Shown here: in pieces, positions 16,334-24,869 of the stretch
Position numbering within the stretch: position 1 is the stretch's first letter
Layout of the letters: each line of letters begins with the position of its first letter
Assembly: GCF_014207985.1 (NCBI RefSeq)
Contig: NZ_JACHMI010000001.1
Location: forward strand, 11,701,001-11,765,000
DNA length: 64,000 nucleotides
From: Nonomuraea rubra
Lineage (GTDB): Bacteria; Actinomycetota; Actinomycetes; Streptosporangiales; Streptosporangiaceae
Direction of reading: 5' to 3'
Made by a program: the position numbers and the translations under genes
Notes under the pieces: model-generated
Databases searched by the model: none
Told to the model about the DNA's origin: nothing
Seen by the model: the letters and a program-made list of their open reading frames with translations, nothing else

Positions 16334-17788
16334 ATGGGCACGATGGCGGTCGAGCAGAACGGCATCAACGCGATCCCCGAGGGGGAGCGGCGCGGCAGGC
16401 CGAGGGACCTGTTCTGGCCCTGGGCGGGCAGCAACCTGTCGCTGTTCGGGGTCGCCTTCGGCGTGTACGTCGTGGGGCTGGGGCTGGGCGTGGTGCCGGC
16501 GATCATCACCGGTGCGGCGGGGTACGCGCTGTCGTTCCTGCTGGTCGGCCTGGTCGCCGTCGGCGGCGCCAGGTCGGGGGTGCCGACGATGACGCTGGGC
16601 CGGGCGCCGTTCGGCTTCCAGGGCAACAAGCTGCCCACGCTCTTCTCGTACGTCTCCAACGTCGGCTGGGAGATCGTGCTCGTCACGCTGGCGGCGCAGA
16701 GCGGCGCGGAGATCATCCGGCGGCTCGGGCCCGGCCTCCCGGAGTCGGGGCAGCTGGAGGCCGGCGTGCCGCCCACGGCGGCCACGGCCGTCTGCTTCGC
16801 CGTCGCGGCGGTCGTGGTGATCGCGGTCGGCGTGTACGGCCACGCGATGATCATGGTGGTCCAGCGCTACCTGACCTACGCGTTCATCGTGCTGACCGTC
16901 GTCTACCTGATCCTCATGGTGCCCAGGCTCGGCACCGGCTCGCTGGAGAGCACGTCGGGCGCGGGCGGCTGGGTGGGCGGGGTCATCTTCGCCATGACGC
17001 TGCTGGGCCTGGGCTGGGTCAACTGCGGCGCCGACTACTCCCGCTACCTGCCCGCGAGCTCCAGGCCGCGCTCGGTGGCCCTGTGGACGACGCTCGGGGG
17101 CGCGCTGCCGCCCCTGGTGCTGCTCGTGTTCGGAGTGATGCTCGTCGGCGGCGATCCCACGCTGGCCGAGGCGGCGGGGGCCAACCCGGTGGCGGCGCTG
17201 GCGGGGGCGTTGCCGACCTGGTTCCTGGTGCCGTACCTGCTGACCGCCGTCGGCGGCTTCCTGGCCGGCGCGATCATGGACATCTACTCGTCGGGGCTGT
17301 CGATGCTGGCGCTGGGCGTGCCCATCAGGCGGCACTACGCGGTGCTGATCGACGGGCTGCTCATGGTGCTCGGCGGTTACTACCTGCTGTTCGTCTCCAC
17401 CAGCTTCCTGGCCACGTTCCAGGCGTTCCTGGCGATCGTCGGCGTCGTGATGGCGGCCTGGGTCGCGATCTTCCTGGTGGACATGTGGCGGCTGCGGGCC
17501 GGCGGGCGGGCCTACGACGAGCGGCTGCTGCGAGCCGGCGCGCCCGCGTTCAACTGGCCGGGCCTGGTGTCGCTGGTCGTGGCGTCGGTCGTGGGGCTGG
17601 GGCTGATCACCTCCGCGGACCCGAACATCGCCAGGGTCGTCGGCTTCCTGATGAGCGACGAGCTGAGGGCGGGCACGTTCGGGACGGCGAACATCGGCGT
17701 GGTGATCGCGCTCGTGCTGGCCGGGCTGCTGTACTTCCTGATCGCCTCTGTCGCGCGGCCCCGCCGGAGGATTACTCTTAGTGATTGA
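16334..17788 (+). CDS. NCS1-family purine/cytosine permease
   Basis: A 484-residue membrane transporter with about 12 hydrophobic segments, importing a nucleobase or related compound (purine, cytosine, hydantoin or thiamine type; substrate not decidable here). Marks include the N-terminal DLFWPWAGSNLSLFGVAFG (the W-G-N pattern of the family), LGRAPFGFQGN in helix 3, WVNCGADYSRYLP in the middle and DIYSSGLSMLALG. The stop TGA overlaps the next start (TGATG at 17786-17790), so the small downstream membrane protein is translationally coupled. Confidence 0.92.
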   Translation: MGTMAVEQNGINAIPEGERRGRPRDLFWPWAGSNLSLFGVAFGVYVVGLGLGVVPAIITGAAGYALSFLLVGLVAVGGARSGVPTMTLGRAPFGFQGNKLPTLFSYVSNVGWEIVLVTLAAQSGAEIIRRLGPGLPESGQLEAGVPPTAATAVCFAVAAVVVIAVGVYGHAMIMVVQRYLTYAFIVLTVVYLILMVPRLGTGSLESTSGAGGWVGGVIFAMTLLGLGWVNCGADYSRYLPASSRPRSVALWTTLGGALPPLVLLVFGVMLVGGDPTLAEAAGANPVAALAGALPTWFLVPYLLTAVGGFLAGAIMDIYSSGLSMLALGVPIRRHYAVLIDGLLMVLGGYYLLFVSTSFLATFQAFLAIVGVVMAAWVAIFLVDMWRLRAGGRAYDERLLRAGAPAFNWPGLVSLVVASVVGLGLITSADPNIARVVGFLMSDELRAGTFGTANIGVVIALVLAGLLYFLIASVARPRRRITLSD

Positions 17789-18255
17789 TGACTGACGTCC
17801 CGTTGCGACTGCTGAGCTGGGCGGTGCATGTCACGGCCTTCGGGCTGCTGGCGATCGCCGTGGTGGGTGCGCTGCGCGAGGATCGCCCCGGCCCGGCGGC
17901 GGGGGGCGTGCTGCTCGGCCTGCTGTACGCCGCCGGCCCCGCGGTGCAGGCCAGGGCGGTCGCCGGGCCGGCGTGGCTGGGGCTGGTGACCGGCGGGTGG
18001 GCCGTGCTGGCCGTGCTGGCGCCGCCGTTCGTGTGGGTGGCCTTCCCGCTGCTGTTCGCGTACCTGCACGTGTTGCCGCTGTGGGGCGCGATGTTCGGCG
18101 TGACGGTGCTGACGTCGGCGGCGGTCGTGGCGGCGGCCTGGCACGCGGGCGAGCTGACCACGCCGCTGCTGGTCGGCCCCGGGGTCGCGGCGGCCGTGGT
18201 GACGCTGCTCGCGCTCGCCTGCAAGGCGCTGCGCGCGGAGGCCGACCGGGAGTGA
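17788..18255 (+). CDS. five-helix membrane protein, probable truncated sensor-kinase input domain
   Basis: A 155-residue protein almost entirely of five hydrophobic helices (LLSWAVHVTAFGLLAIAVVG onward), ending in ALACKALRAEADRE. That ending looks like the beginning of the linker that normally leads into the dimerisation helix of NarL-type actinomycete sensor kinases. The kinase part is absent because the frame ends at 18255, and the next gene is on the other strand. It overlaps the NCS1 permease stop (TGATG). It could be a degenerate kinase or a genuine small partner of the permease; I cannot decide. Confidence 0.65.
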   Translation: MTDVPLRLLSWAVHVTAFGLLAIAVVGALREDRPGPAAGGVLLGLLYAAGPAVQARAVAGPAWLGLVTGGWAVLAVLAPPFVWVAFPLLFAYLHVLPLWGAMFGVTVLTSAAVVAAAWHAGELTTPLLVGPGVAAAVVTLLALACKALRAEADRE

Positions 18256-18260
18256 CGGGG

Positions 18261-20072
18261 TCAGGCCGTCACGATGGCGAAGTCCGGCACCGGGCGGTCG
18301 AGCACCGACACCAGCCGCTGCAGCACCGTCGTGTCCCCCTCGCGCCGCACGCCCTCCACGCCCTTGCCCGTCAGCAGGCCGACGAGCTGCGCCTTGGTCA
18401 GCCGCAGCGTGAGGTCCGCGGCGCCGTCGCGCGGGGCGGGCTGCTGGATGAAGGCGCCGTTCGACAGCGTCGTACGGTAGCGCTCCCCCAGGTCGGTCAG
18501 GTGCCAGTCGATGGACAGCCGCTCGTGCCAGGCCCGCGGCCCGTCCACGCGGACGGCGATGGAGTCGAAGATCTGCTCCACGGTCAGGGCGGCGAAGAAG
18601 TCGGGCGAGGCGCTGTCCATGGCGGCGGGCACGATGCCGTCGGCCAGCTCCAGCGCGCCCATCAGGTAGCAGTTGCGCCAGGTGGCGTTCTCGGCGCCGT
18701 GGCCGAGCCGGGTGTAGACCTCGGCCAGCAGGTCGCGGGCCTCCTTGTTGCCCTCGTCGGCGAAGACCGCGTGGTTGAGCAGCTGGGCGGCGAAGCGCAG
18801 GTCGTTCTCGTCGATGTAGCGCCTGGCGAACGCGACCACGGCCGCCCCGCCGCCCAGACACTCGACGTACCGGATCGCGCTCTCCCGCGGCGGGTGCTCC
18901 CACAGATGCGCCGGGTTGCCGTCGAACCAGCCCAGGTAGCGCTGGTAGACGGCCTTGACGTTGTGCACGAGCGAGCCGGAGTAGCCGTGCGTGTGCCAGG
19001 CCTGCTCCAGCTCGGGCGGGAGCTGCACGGTCTCGGCGATCTCAGCCGCGGTCAGGCCCTTGTTGAGCAGGCGCAGGGTCTGGTCGTGCAGGTAGGAGTA
19101 CAGGTCGCGCTGCTGGCTGAGGAAGCGCTCCACGCGCTCGGCGCCCCAGGTGGGCCAGTGGTGCGAGGCGAACGCGACGTCGGCGCGGCCGGCGAACAGG
19201 GTGATGGCCTCGGTCAGGTACCTGGCCCAGGCCCGCACGTCACGGACGGCGGCGCCGCGCAGCGGCAGGAGCGTGTGCTGGTTGTGGGTGGCGTTCTCGG
19301 CCATGCAGAGGGCGCGGCGGTCGACGAGCAGGAAGTTCATCGCGGCCAGGGCCTCGGCGCCGGGGGTGAGCTGGAAGACCATCCTGACCCCGTCGACCGT
19401 CTCCTCCTGGCCCGTGCGGGCGATCTCGTCCGTGGGCGGGATGAGCGACATGGTGCCCGTCGAGGCGGTCATGCCGAGCCCGGCCCCGATCTGGCCGCGC
19501 GGGGAGCGGGGCAGGGCGCGGCCGTACATGTAGACGGCGCGGCGGGTCATGGCGGGGCCGGCGTAGAAGTTCTCGGCCGCCGCGTGCCGCATGAAGCCGG
19601 CGGGGGCCAGGATCGGCACGCCGCCGCCGGTGACGCCGCGTACGCCGCCGAAGTGGTCGGCGTGGGCGTGGGTGTAGATCACGCCGGTGACGGGGCGGTC
19701 GCCGCGGTGGGCGCGGTACAGCTTGAGCGCGGCGGCGGCGCACTCGGTGGAGATGAGCGGATCGACGACGATGACGCCGCGCTCGCCCTCGATCAGGCTC
19801 ATGTTCGACAGGTCCAGGCCCCGGACCTGGTAGACGCCGTCCGTGACCTCGTACAGGCCCTGTTTGGAGCAGAGCTGGCTCTGCCTCCAGAGGCTGGGAT
19901 GGGCGGTGTCGGGGCAGTCCTCCTGGAGGAAGTCGTAGGTGTCGTTGTCCCAGACGACCCTGCCGTCGACCGTTCTGATCACCGCGGGGCTCAGTTTGGC
20001 GAGGAAACCGCGGTCGGCGTCCTCGAAGTCGGCCCTGTCGTGGAAGGGAAGGTCTGCCATGCTCAGCCGCAT
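18261..20072 (-). CDS. SdsA1-type linear alkylsulfatase (metallo-beta-lactamase fold)
   Basis: A 603-residue enzyme that hydrolyses primary alkyl sulfates such as SDS to alcohol and sulfate. The start at 20072 has a G-rich ribosome site; the longer frame to 20318 is antisense to the HAD gene. The zinc site is GVIYTHAHADHFGG (residues 131-144), with further ligands in CMAENATHNQHT and FASHHWPTWG. The central dimerisation domain (LWEHPPRESA) and C-terminal SCP2-like lipid-binding domain (SIDWHLTDLGERY to the end) match the family's length. No clear Sec signal, so it is probably cytoplasmic. Confidence 0.9.
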   Translation of the reverse strand: MRLSMADLPFHDRADFEDADRGFLAKLSPAVIRTVDGRVVWDNDTYDFLQEDCPDTAHPSLWRQSQLCSKQGLYEVTDGVYQVRGLDLSNMSLIEGERGVIVVDPLISTECAAAALKLYRAHRGDRPVTGVIYTHAHADHFGGVRGVTGGGVPILAPAGFMRHAAAENFYAGPAMTRRAVYMYGRALPRSPRGQIGAGLGMTASTGTMSLIPPTDEIARTGQEETVDGVRMVFQLTPGAEALAAMNFLLVDRRALCMAENATHNQHTLLPLRGAAVRDVRAWARYLTEAITLFAGRADVAFASHHWPTWGAERVERFLSQQRDLYSYLHDQTLRLLNKGLTAAEIAETVQLPPELEQAWHTHGYSGSLVHNVKAVYQRYLGWFDGNPAHLWEHPPRESAIRYVECLGGGAAVVAFARRYIDENDLRFAAQLLNHAVFADEGNKEARDLLAEVYTRLGHGAENATWRNCYLMGALELADGIVPAAMDSASPDFFAALTVEQIFDSIAVRVDGPRAWHERLSIDWHLTDLGERYRTTLSNGAFIQQPAPRDGAADLTLRLTKAQLVGLLTGKGVEGVRREGDTTVLQRLVSVLDRPVPDFAIVTA

Positions 20073-20178
20073 GCCCCCCTTTCCCGGCAAATAGCTCAAT
20101 AAAGGCCCTAAATAGGATGAATCTCCGACAAGTCCATGTGGTTGGCTTGGTCCTGAGCTGATCGTCCAGGGGGAGCCA

Positions 20179-20817
20179 ATGGAAGCGTGCGTGTTCGACC
20201 TCGATGGCGTGCTGGTGTACAGCGAGCCGGTCTGGGAGGAGGTGCGCCGGGCGTTCGTCGCCGAGCACGGCGGCACCTGGCAGCCGGACACGCAGTCCAG
20301 GCTGATGGGCATGAGCACCGGCGAGTGGGCCGCGTACCTGCACGAGCTCGGCGTCGGGCTGCCGCCGGACGAGATCGCCCGCGGGGTCGTCGAGCAGATG
20401 GCCGGGCGTTACCGGGACGAGGTGCCGCTGATGCCCGGGGCCGTCGAGGTGGTGCGGCGGGTGGCGGGGCGGGTCACGCTGGGGCTGGCCAGCTCGTCCC
20501 CGCGCCGGCTCATCGACGTGGTGCTGGACGCGGCCGGTCTGGAGGAGTGCTTCGCGGCCACCGTCTCCACCGAGGAGGTGCCGCGCGGCAAGCCGGCGCC
20601 CGACGGGTACCTGGAGGCGGCCCGACGGATCGGGGTGGACCCGCATGGCTGCGTGGCGGTCGAGGACTCCAGCAACGGGCTGCGGTCCGCGTACGCGGCC
20701 GGGATGCGGGTGATCGCCGTGCCGCACCCCCGCTACCCGCCCGCGCCCGACGCGCTCGCCCTGGCCTGGCGCGTCCTGCCCGGCCTGGACGCGCTGACGT
20801 CCGAACTGGTCGTCTGA
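20179..20817 (+). CDS. HAD-superfamily hydrolase, beta-phosphoglucomutase-like
   Basis: A 212-residue phosphatase or mutase. Motif I is VFDLDGVLVYSEP with nucleophile Asp7 and acid/base Asp9. Motif II is LGLASSSPRR, motif III the Lys in PRGKPAPDGYLEAAR, motif IV VAVEDSSNGLRSAYAAGM. The cap is the small helical type between motifs I and II. ATG start behind GGGGGAG. It is divergent from the alkylsulfatase. The last codons (ELVV) are the first copy of a 13-base tandem repeat. Substrate undetermined. Confidence 0.9.
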   Translation: MEACVFDLDGVLVYSEPVWEEVRRAFVAEHGGTWQPDTQSRLMGMSTGEWAAYLHELGVGLPPDEIARGVVEQMAGRYRDEVPLMPGAVEVVRRVAGRVTLGLASSSPRRLIDVVLDAAGLEECFAATVSTEEVPRGKPAPDGYLEAARRIGVDPHGCVAVEDSSNGLRSAYAAGMRVIAVPHPRYPPAPDALALAWRVLPGLDALTSELVV

Positions 20818-20867
20818 ACTGGTCGTCTGAACTGGGCGCCTGGACTGGCCGCCTGGACTGGCCGCCT
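20803..20867. repeat. 13-bp tandem repeat, 5 copies, spanning the HAD stop
   Basis: Copies at 20803, 20816, 20829, 20842 and 20855. The first two are identical (GAACTGGTCGTCT), the last two are identical (GGACTGGCCGCCT) and the middle copy is intermediate. The HAD stop TGA (20815-20817) falls at the first junction. It ends 75 bases before the next gene. Confidence 0.9.
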
Positions 20868-20941
20868 GAAACGCCTGAGGCGCGCTGGACCAGGGGCGGG
20901 TCTCGTGGAACGTCGGCACCTCTGGCTACCATGTGGGAATC

Positions 20942-21883
20942 GTGCGAGACATCACGGTTTTTTCTGGCAGCGCCCACCCCGACCTGGCCGAGGAGATCTG
21001 CGCCCACCTGGGCACACCTCTGCACCCCGTTCAGATCAACCGCTTCGCCAACGACGTGCTCGAAGTGCAGCTCCAGGCCAACTGTCGCGAGCGCGACGTG
21101 TTCCTCATCCAGCCGCTCGTGCCGCCCGTGCAGGAGCACCTCGTCGAGCTGCTGCTCATGCTCGACGCCGCCCGCGGCGCCTCCGCCGCCAGGACCACCG
21201 TGGTGATGCCTCACTACGCCTACGCCAGAAGTGACAAGAAGGACGCTCCGCGCATCTCGATCGGCGCGCGCCTGGTCGCCGACCTGCTGGTGGCCGCGGG
21301 CGCCAGCAGGGTGCTGGCGATGACGCTGCACTCGCCGCAGGTGCACGGCTTCTTCAGCGTCCCCGTCGACCACCTGCACGCGCTGCGCGAGCTGGCCGCG
21401 TACTTCCGCCAGTACGACCTGTCCAACACGGTCGTCGTCTCCCCCGACCTCGGCAACGCCAAGGAGGCCGCCCACTTCGCCCGCCTGCTCGGCACCGGGG
21501 TCGCGATGGGCGCCAAGCAGCGCTTCAGCGACGACCGCGTCGTGATCAGCTCGGTGATCGGCGAGGTGGCGGGCAAGGACGTCATCATCCTGGACGACGA
21601 GATCGCCAAGGGCAGCACCGTCATCGAGCTGCTCGACCGGCTGCGCGAGCGCGACGTGCGGTCCGTACGGGTGGCGTGCACGCACGGCCTGTTCTCCGGC
21701 GGCGCCATCGAGCGGCTCAGCGCGTTCCCCGAGGTCCAGGAGATCGTCTGCACCAACACCGTCCCGCCACCGGCCAAGCCCGGCGACAAGCTCACCGTGC
21801 TGTCGATCGCGTCCGCGCTGTCCGAGGCCATGCGGCGGATCCACTACGGCGAGTCGGTGAGCGCCCTGTTCAGTACATCCTGA
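20942..21883 (+). CDS. ribose-phosphate pyrophosphokinase-like (variant PRPP loop)
   Basis: A 313-residue protein homologous to PRPP synthetase, which makes phosphoribosyl diphosphate from ribose 5-phosphate and ATP. GTG at 20942 (MRDITVFSGSAHPDLAEEI) is preferred over a GTG three codons earlier. The flexible active-site loop YARSDKKDAPRISIGARLV and the VVVSPDLGNAKEAAHFA segment are conserved. The PRPP-binding loop reads ILDDEIAKGSTVI rather than the usual DDMIDTGGT-like form, so it is probably a second, divergent copy rather than the housekeeping enzyme. Convergent 14-base overlap with the next gene. Confidence 0.85.
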   Translation: MRDITVFSGSAHPDLAEEICAHLGTPLHPVQINRFANDVLEVQLQANCRERDVFLIQPLVPPVQEHLVELLLMLDAARGASAARTTVVMPHYAYARSDKKDAPRISIGARLVADLLVAAGASRVLAMTLHSPQVHGFFSVPVDHLHALRELAAYFRQYDLSNTVVVSPDLGNAKEAAHFARLLGTGVAMGAKQRFSDDRVVISSVIGEVAGKDVIILDDEIAKGSTVIELLDRLRERDVRSVRVACTHGLFSGGAIERLSAFPEVQEIVCTNTVPPPAKPGDKLTVLSIASALSEAMRRIHYGESVSALFSTS

Positions 21884-22685
21884 GAGTCTGCCCCGTCACC
21901 CGCCGCCCCTGGTGCGAGGCCAGGAACGTGATCACCTCGGCCACGTCCTCCGGCTGCGCGATCTCCTTGAGCACCGCGCTCCCGGCGACCGCCCTGGCCA
22001 CCTCGTCGTTGATCCAGCCGGTGTCGGTGACGGGCGGGTAGACCATGTTGGCCGTGATGCCGTAGCGGCCCAGCTCGTGGGCGGCCGACATGGTGTAGTT
22101 CTCCTGGGCCGCCTTCGCCGCGCCGTACGAGACCTCCGTCGGGAAGCCGTCGGATCCGCCGGAGGTCAGGCCGATGATGCGGCCCCAGGTCGCGCCGCGA
22201 GCCACGTGCCGCCGGGCGAACTCGGAGATCAGCAGCGCGGGCGCCCGCGCGTCCACGGCGAACTGCCTGTCGTGCGTCTGCACGTCCACGATCCGCAGCG
22301 GGCGGCCGAAGGCGTCGCGCTCGGTGGGCGTGAAGGTGTCGCTGAGCCAGCCGCTGGCGTTGTTGACCAGGATCTCCACCGGCCCGAACGCCTTCTCGGC
22401 CAGGTCGAACAGCCGTTCCGGAGTCTCGGGGTCGGACAGGTCGGCCTCGGCGGCCTGCGCGGTGCCGCCCGCCTCGCGGATACGCTGGACGACGTCGTCG
22501 GCGGTGCCCGCCCTGACCCGGTCGTAGGTGTCCGGATAGGCGGGTTCATTCAGGGGCGCGAGCCGTTTGTACGTCAGGAACACGGCCGCCCCCTCGGCCG
22601 CCAGCGCGGTCGCCGTCGCCGCACCGATGCCGTGATTGGCACCTGTGATCAGCGCAACCTTTCCTGTCAGCCGTGTATCGATCAT
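21870..22685 (-). CDS. short-chain dehydrogenase/reductase
   Basis: A 271-residue classical SDR. MIDTRLTGKVALITGANHG at 22685 is the natural start; earlier Met residues lie inside the divergent neighbour's start. Cofactor motif TGANHGIG, structural NNASGW (in place of NNAG), catalytic Ser in IIGLTSGGSDG and the pair YGAAK are all present. Ends EVITFLASHQGRRVTGQTLR, typical of 3-oxoacyl-ACP-reductase-like enzymes. Substrate unknown. Its start lies 10 bases from the divergent nucleotidyltransferase start, so the two share a very short promoter region. Confidence 0.88.
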   Translation of the reverse strand: MIDTRLTGKVALITGANHGIGAATATALAAEGAAVFLTYKRLAPLNEPAYPDTYDRVRAGTADDVVQRIREAGGTAQAAEADLSDPETPERLFDLAEKAFGPVEILVNNASGWLSDTFTPTERDAFGRPLRIVDVQTHDRQFAVDARAPALLISEFARRHVARGATWGRIIGLTSGGSDGFPTEVSYGAAKAAQENYTMSAAHELGRYGITANMVYPPVTDTGWINDEVARAVAGSAVLKEIAQPEDVAEVITFLASHQGRRVTGQTLRMY

Positions 22686-22695
22686 AGTTGCCATC

Positions 22696-23424
22696 ATGCA
22701 CGCAGCCACCGAACGACTGCTACGGCATTTTCTCGAGAGCATCGAGCCGGCCGTCCCCCTGGTCGCGCTCTGGGCGCACGGCTCGCTCGCGGCGGGCGAC
22801 TACCAAGAGGGACGCAGTGACCTCGACCTGATCGCGGTGCTCGACTCGCCGGCCACGATGGGCGACTGGCGGCGGATCAAGGCCGTGCACCGCAGGCTCC
22901 GCCTGCCGCTGGCGGAGCGGCTGCACTGCTCGTACATGTCCAGGCAGGAGCTGGACGACCACGCGGCCGAGCACATCACGTGGGCGCACAGCCAGATCTT
23001 CCGTCGGCCGGTCAGCGCGGTCACCCGGCGCGAGCTGCACGCCGGCGCCAGGGTGCTGTACGGCCCGCCGCCCGCCGGCCTGCTGCCGCCGGTGTCGGAC
23101 GACGAGCTGACCCGCTACGTCCGTACGGACCTGCGGGACTTCTGGCTGGTCAAGGCGCAGGAACGGCGGCGCTGGCTACAAGACGTCTGGGTCGACCTGG
23201 GCATGGTGACGGTGGCCAGGGCCACCGTCACGTTGCGGGACGGGCGACTGATCAGCAAGCTGGAGGCGCTGGACGTGCTCGCCGAGCTGGGAGCGCCGGA
23301 GCCGGTGGTCGCCGACATCCGCGCCCGCCGCTACGGCACGCCGGCGCCGGTGCTGAGCCGGTTCAGGCGGGGGCGCCTGGCCCGGGCGTTCGTCAGGTCG
23401 GCGATCAGGCGGGCGCTGGCCTGA
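22696..23424 (+). CDS. nucleotidyltransferase-fold protein
   Basis: A 242-residue protein of the DNA-polymerase-beta-like nucleotidyltransferase superfamily. The active-site motif is WAHGSLAAGDYQEGRSDLDL, with Gly29-Ser30 and Asp42/Asp44 (DLD), the GS...DxD pattern of aminoglycoside adenylyltransferases and relatives. A C-terminal helical domain follows (LRDFWLVKAQERRRWLQD). The C-terminal helical part and length resemble AadA-like proteins, but resistance activity cannot be claimed. It is divergent from the SDR. It ends about 100 bases before the DinB-like gene. Confidence 0.8.
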   Translation: MHAATERLLRHFLESIEPAVPLVALWAHGSLAAGDYQEGRSDLDLIAVLDSPATMGDWRRIKAVHRRLRLPLAERLHCSYMSRQELDDHAAEHITWAHSQIFRRPVSAVTRRELHAGARVLYGPPPAGLLPPVSDDELTRYVRTDLRDFWLVKAQERRRWLQDVWVDLGMVTVARATVTLRDGRLISKLEALDVLAELGAPEPVVADIRARRYGTPAPVLSRFRRGRLARAFVRSAIRRALA

Positions 23425-23525
23425 GATGAATCCCATCTCACCAGGAAGAATGGCGATGCGCCGGTGGTTTGTTACGTGCGTAGTGTTAGCGCCAATCACC
23501 ACCTGAAACCTGGGAAGGGCGGCAA

Positions 23526-24164
23526 ATGGGGGAGAGCAGGCAGTCCTATCTGGCAGCCGCGGCGTCGGCGGTGTCGCTCCTGCGCGATCCGGCCGTGGCG
23601 GCATCGTGGGACAAGCCGAGCGCGCTGATGGAGTTCAGCGTCGCGGGGCTGGCCGGGCATCTGGCACACCAGCTCGTCAGGGTCGGCGACGTGCTGGTGC
23701 CCAACGGGCTGGCCGGGGAGCCCGTCACGCTCATCGAGCACTACTCGCGCTCGCCGTGGGTGCAGGCGGGGCTCGACCACGAGAGCAACCTCAGCGTCCG
23801 GCGCGGCGGCGAGGCGGCCGCGGCGGCCGGCCCCGCGGTGCTGGTCGAGCGGGCGCAGGCGCTGTACGAGATGCAGAGCGCCGCGCTGGCCGGCGAGCCG
23901 GCCGACCGGGTCGTACACCTGCCGTGGTCCGGCTGGTCGCTGCGGCTGGACGACTTCCTGCTCACCCGGCTCGTGGAGCTGGTCGTGCATTCCGACGACC
24001 TGGCGGCCAGCGTGGGGGTGGAGACTCCCGAGCTGCCCACCTCGGTGATCGATCCGGTGGTGGAGCTGCTGGCCCGGCTGGCCGTGCACCGCCACGGGCC
24101 CACGGCGGTCATCCGCACGCTGAGCAGGGCCGAGCGGGCCCCGGCCACGATCAGCGCCTTCTGA
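23526..24164 (+). CDS. mycothiol-dependent isomerase-type DinB-like protein
   Basis: A 212-residue helical-bundle protein of the maleylpyruvate isomerase N-terminal (MDMPI/DinB-like) type, with AAGGGCGG upstream of the ATG. Likely metal ligands are the His residues in GLAGHLAHQLVRVGDV and VELVVHSDDLA, the spacing seen in mycothiol-dependent isomerases and transferases. It is probably a mycothiol- or metal-dependent transferase or isomerase; the organism makes mycothiol (mshD at 9034). The stop codon lies in the first copy of a 20-base tandem repeat that leads to the convergent TetR gene. Confidence 0.75.
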   Translation: MGESRQSYLAAAASAVSLLRDPAVAASWDKPSALMEFSVAGLAGHLAHQLVRVGDVLVPNGLAGEPVTLIEHYSRSPWVQAGLDHESNLSVRRGGEAAAAAGPAVLVERAQALYEMQSAALAGEPADRVVHLPWSGWSLRLDDFLLTRLVELVVHSDDLAASVGVETPELPTSVIDPVVELLARLAVHRHGPTAVIRTLSRAERAPATISAF

Positions 24165-24247
24165 CCTCGATCAGCGCCTTCCGGCCTAGATCAGCGCCTT
24201 CTGGCCCCGATCAGCGCCCTCCAGCCTCGGTCAGCGCGGTCAGTCCA
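24148..24247. repeat. 20-bp tandem repeat, 5 copies, bridging two stop codons
   Basis: Five 20-base units start at 24148, 24168, 24188, 24208 and 24228, each with the core GATCAGCGCC (GGTCAGCGCG in the last). The stop of the DinB-like gene is TGA 24162-24164 in unit 1. The stop of the convergent TetR gene (24240-24242) is in unit 5. The repeat therefore fills the whole space between the two genes. Confidence 0.92.
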
Positions 24248-24809
24248 CGATCATGCGCAGGGCCGCGACCACCTCGCGGCCCGACAGCGCGCTGTCCGGG
24301 TCGAGCAGCCACTGCGACAGGAACCCGGTCAGCATGGCCTGGTAGACCGTGCCCGTGAGCCGCTCGCGTTCGGGATCGGTGCCCAGCGTGATCCCCTCGA
24401 ACAGCTCGGCGAGCCCCAGCCGCGCCTCCCCGATGGCCCGGGCGAGCTGCTCCCGCAGCTCCGGCGCGGCGTGGTCGATCTGCCCGAGCAGCTCGAACTG
24501 CGTCACCCACAGCGGACGCAGCTTCTCGAACGACTCCACCACCCGGTCCCACGCCGCCTCGAACCGCTCCAGCGGCGTGGCGTCCGCCCGCACGTCGGCC
24601 GACAGGGTCGCCGCCAGCTCGTCGCCCCACTCCTGCATCACCACGAACAGCGCCTCGTTCATCAGCGCTTCCTTCGACCTGAAGTGGTATCCGATGCCCG
24701 CCAGGCTAACTCCGGAAGCGGTCGCGATGTCGCGCGCGGTCGTGCGCGAGTAGCCCTTCTCGATCAGGCACCGCTTCGCCCCCGCCAGCAGATCTTCCCT
24801 GTTTCCCAT
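24240..24809 (-). CDS. TetR-family regulator
   Basis: A 189-residue repressor. The N-terminal HTH is visible as KGYSRTTARDIATASGVSLA followed by IGYHFRSKEALM (residues 19-50). The rest is a helical ligand-binding domain with a typical C-terminal TetR_C pattern (LGQIDHAAPELREQLARAI). It is divergent from the FAD monooxygenase 61 bases away, with a palindrome in the gap, the usual layout for a regulator of its neighbour. Confidence 0.92.
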   Translation of the reverse strand: MGNREDLLAGAKRCLIEKGYSRTTARDIATASGVSLAGIGYHFRSKEALMNEALFVVMQEWGDELAATLSADVRADATPLERFEAAWDRVVESFEKLRPLWVTQFELLGQIDHAAPELREQLARAIGEARLGLAELFEGITLGTDPERERLTGTVYQAMLTGFLSQWLLDPDSALSGREVVAALRMIVD

Positions 24810-24841
24810 GCCCAGAGGCTAACACACCCGTGCTAGACAAG

Positions 24842-24852
24842 CGTCTGAGACG
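24842..24852. promoter_or_regulatory. candidate TetR operator
   Basis: A perfect short palindrome, CGTCTGAGACG, sits in the 60-base gap between the divergent tetR and monooxygenase genes, flanked by further partial symmetry (AGACAAG before, TCTGTAC after). Location suggests the TetR protein binds here; this is inference. Confidence 0.5.
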
Positions 24853-24869
24853 TCTGTACTGTCACGCTC

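Noticed and set aside
24842..24852. Reading the TetR-region palindrome as a terminator
   Set aside because: It lies between divergent starts, where a terminator would be out of place; an operator is more likely.
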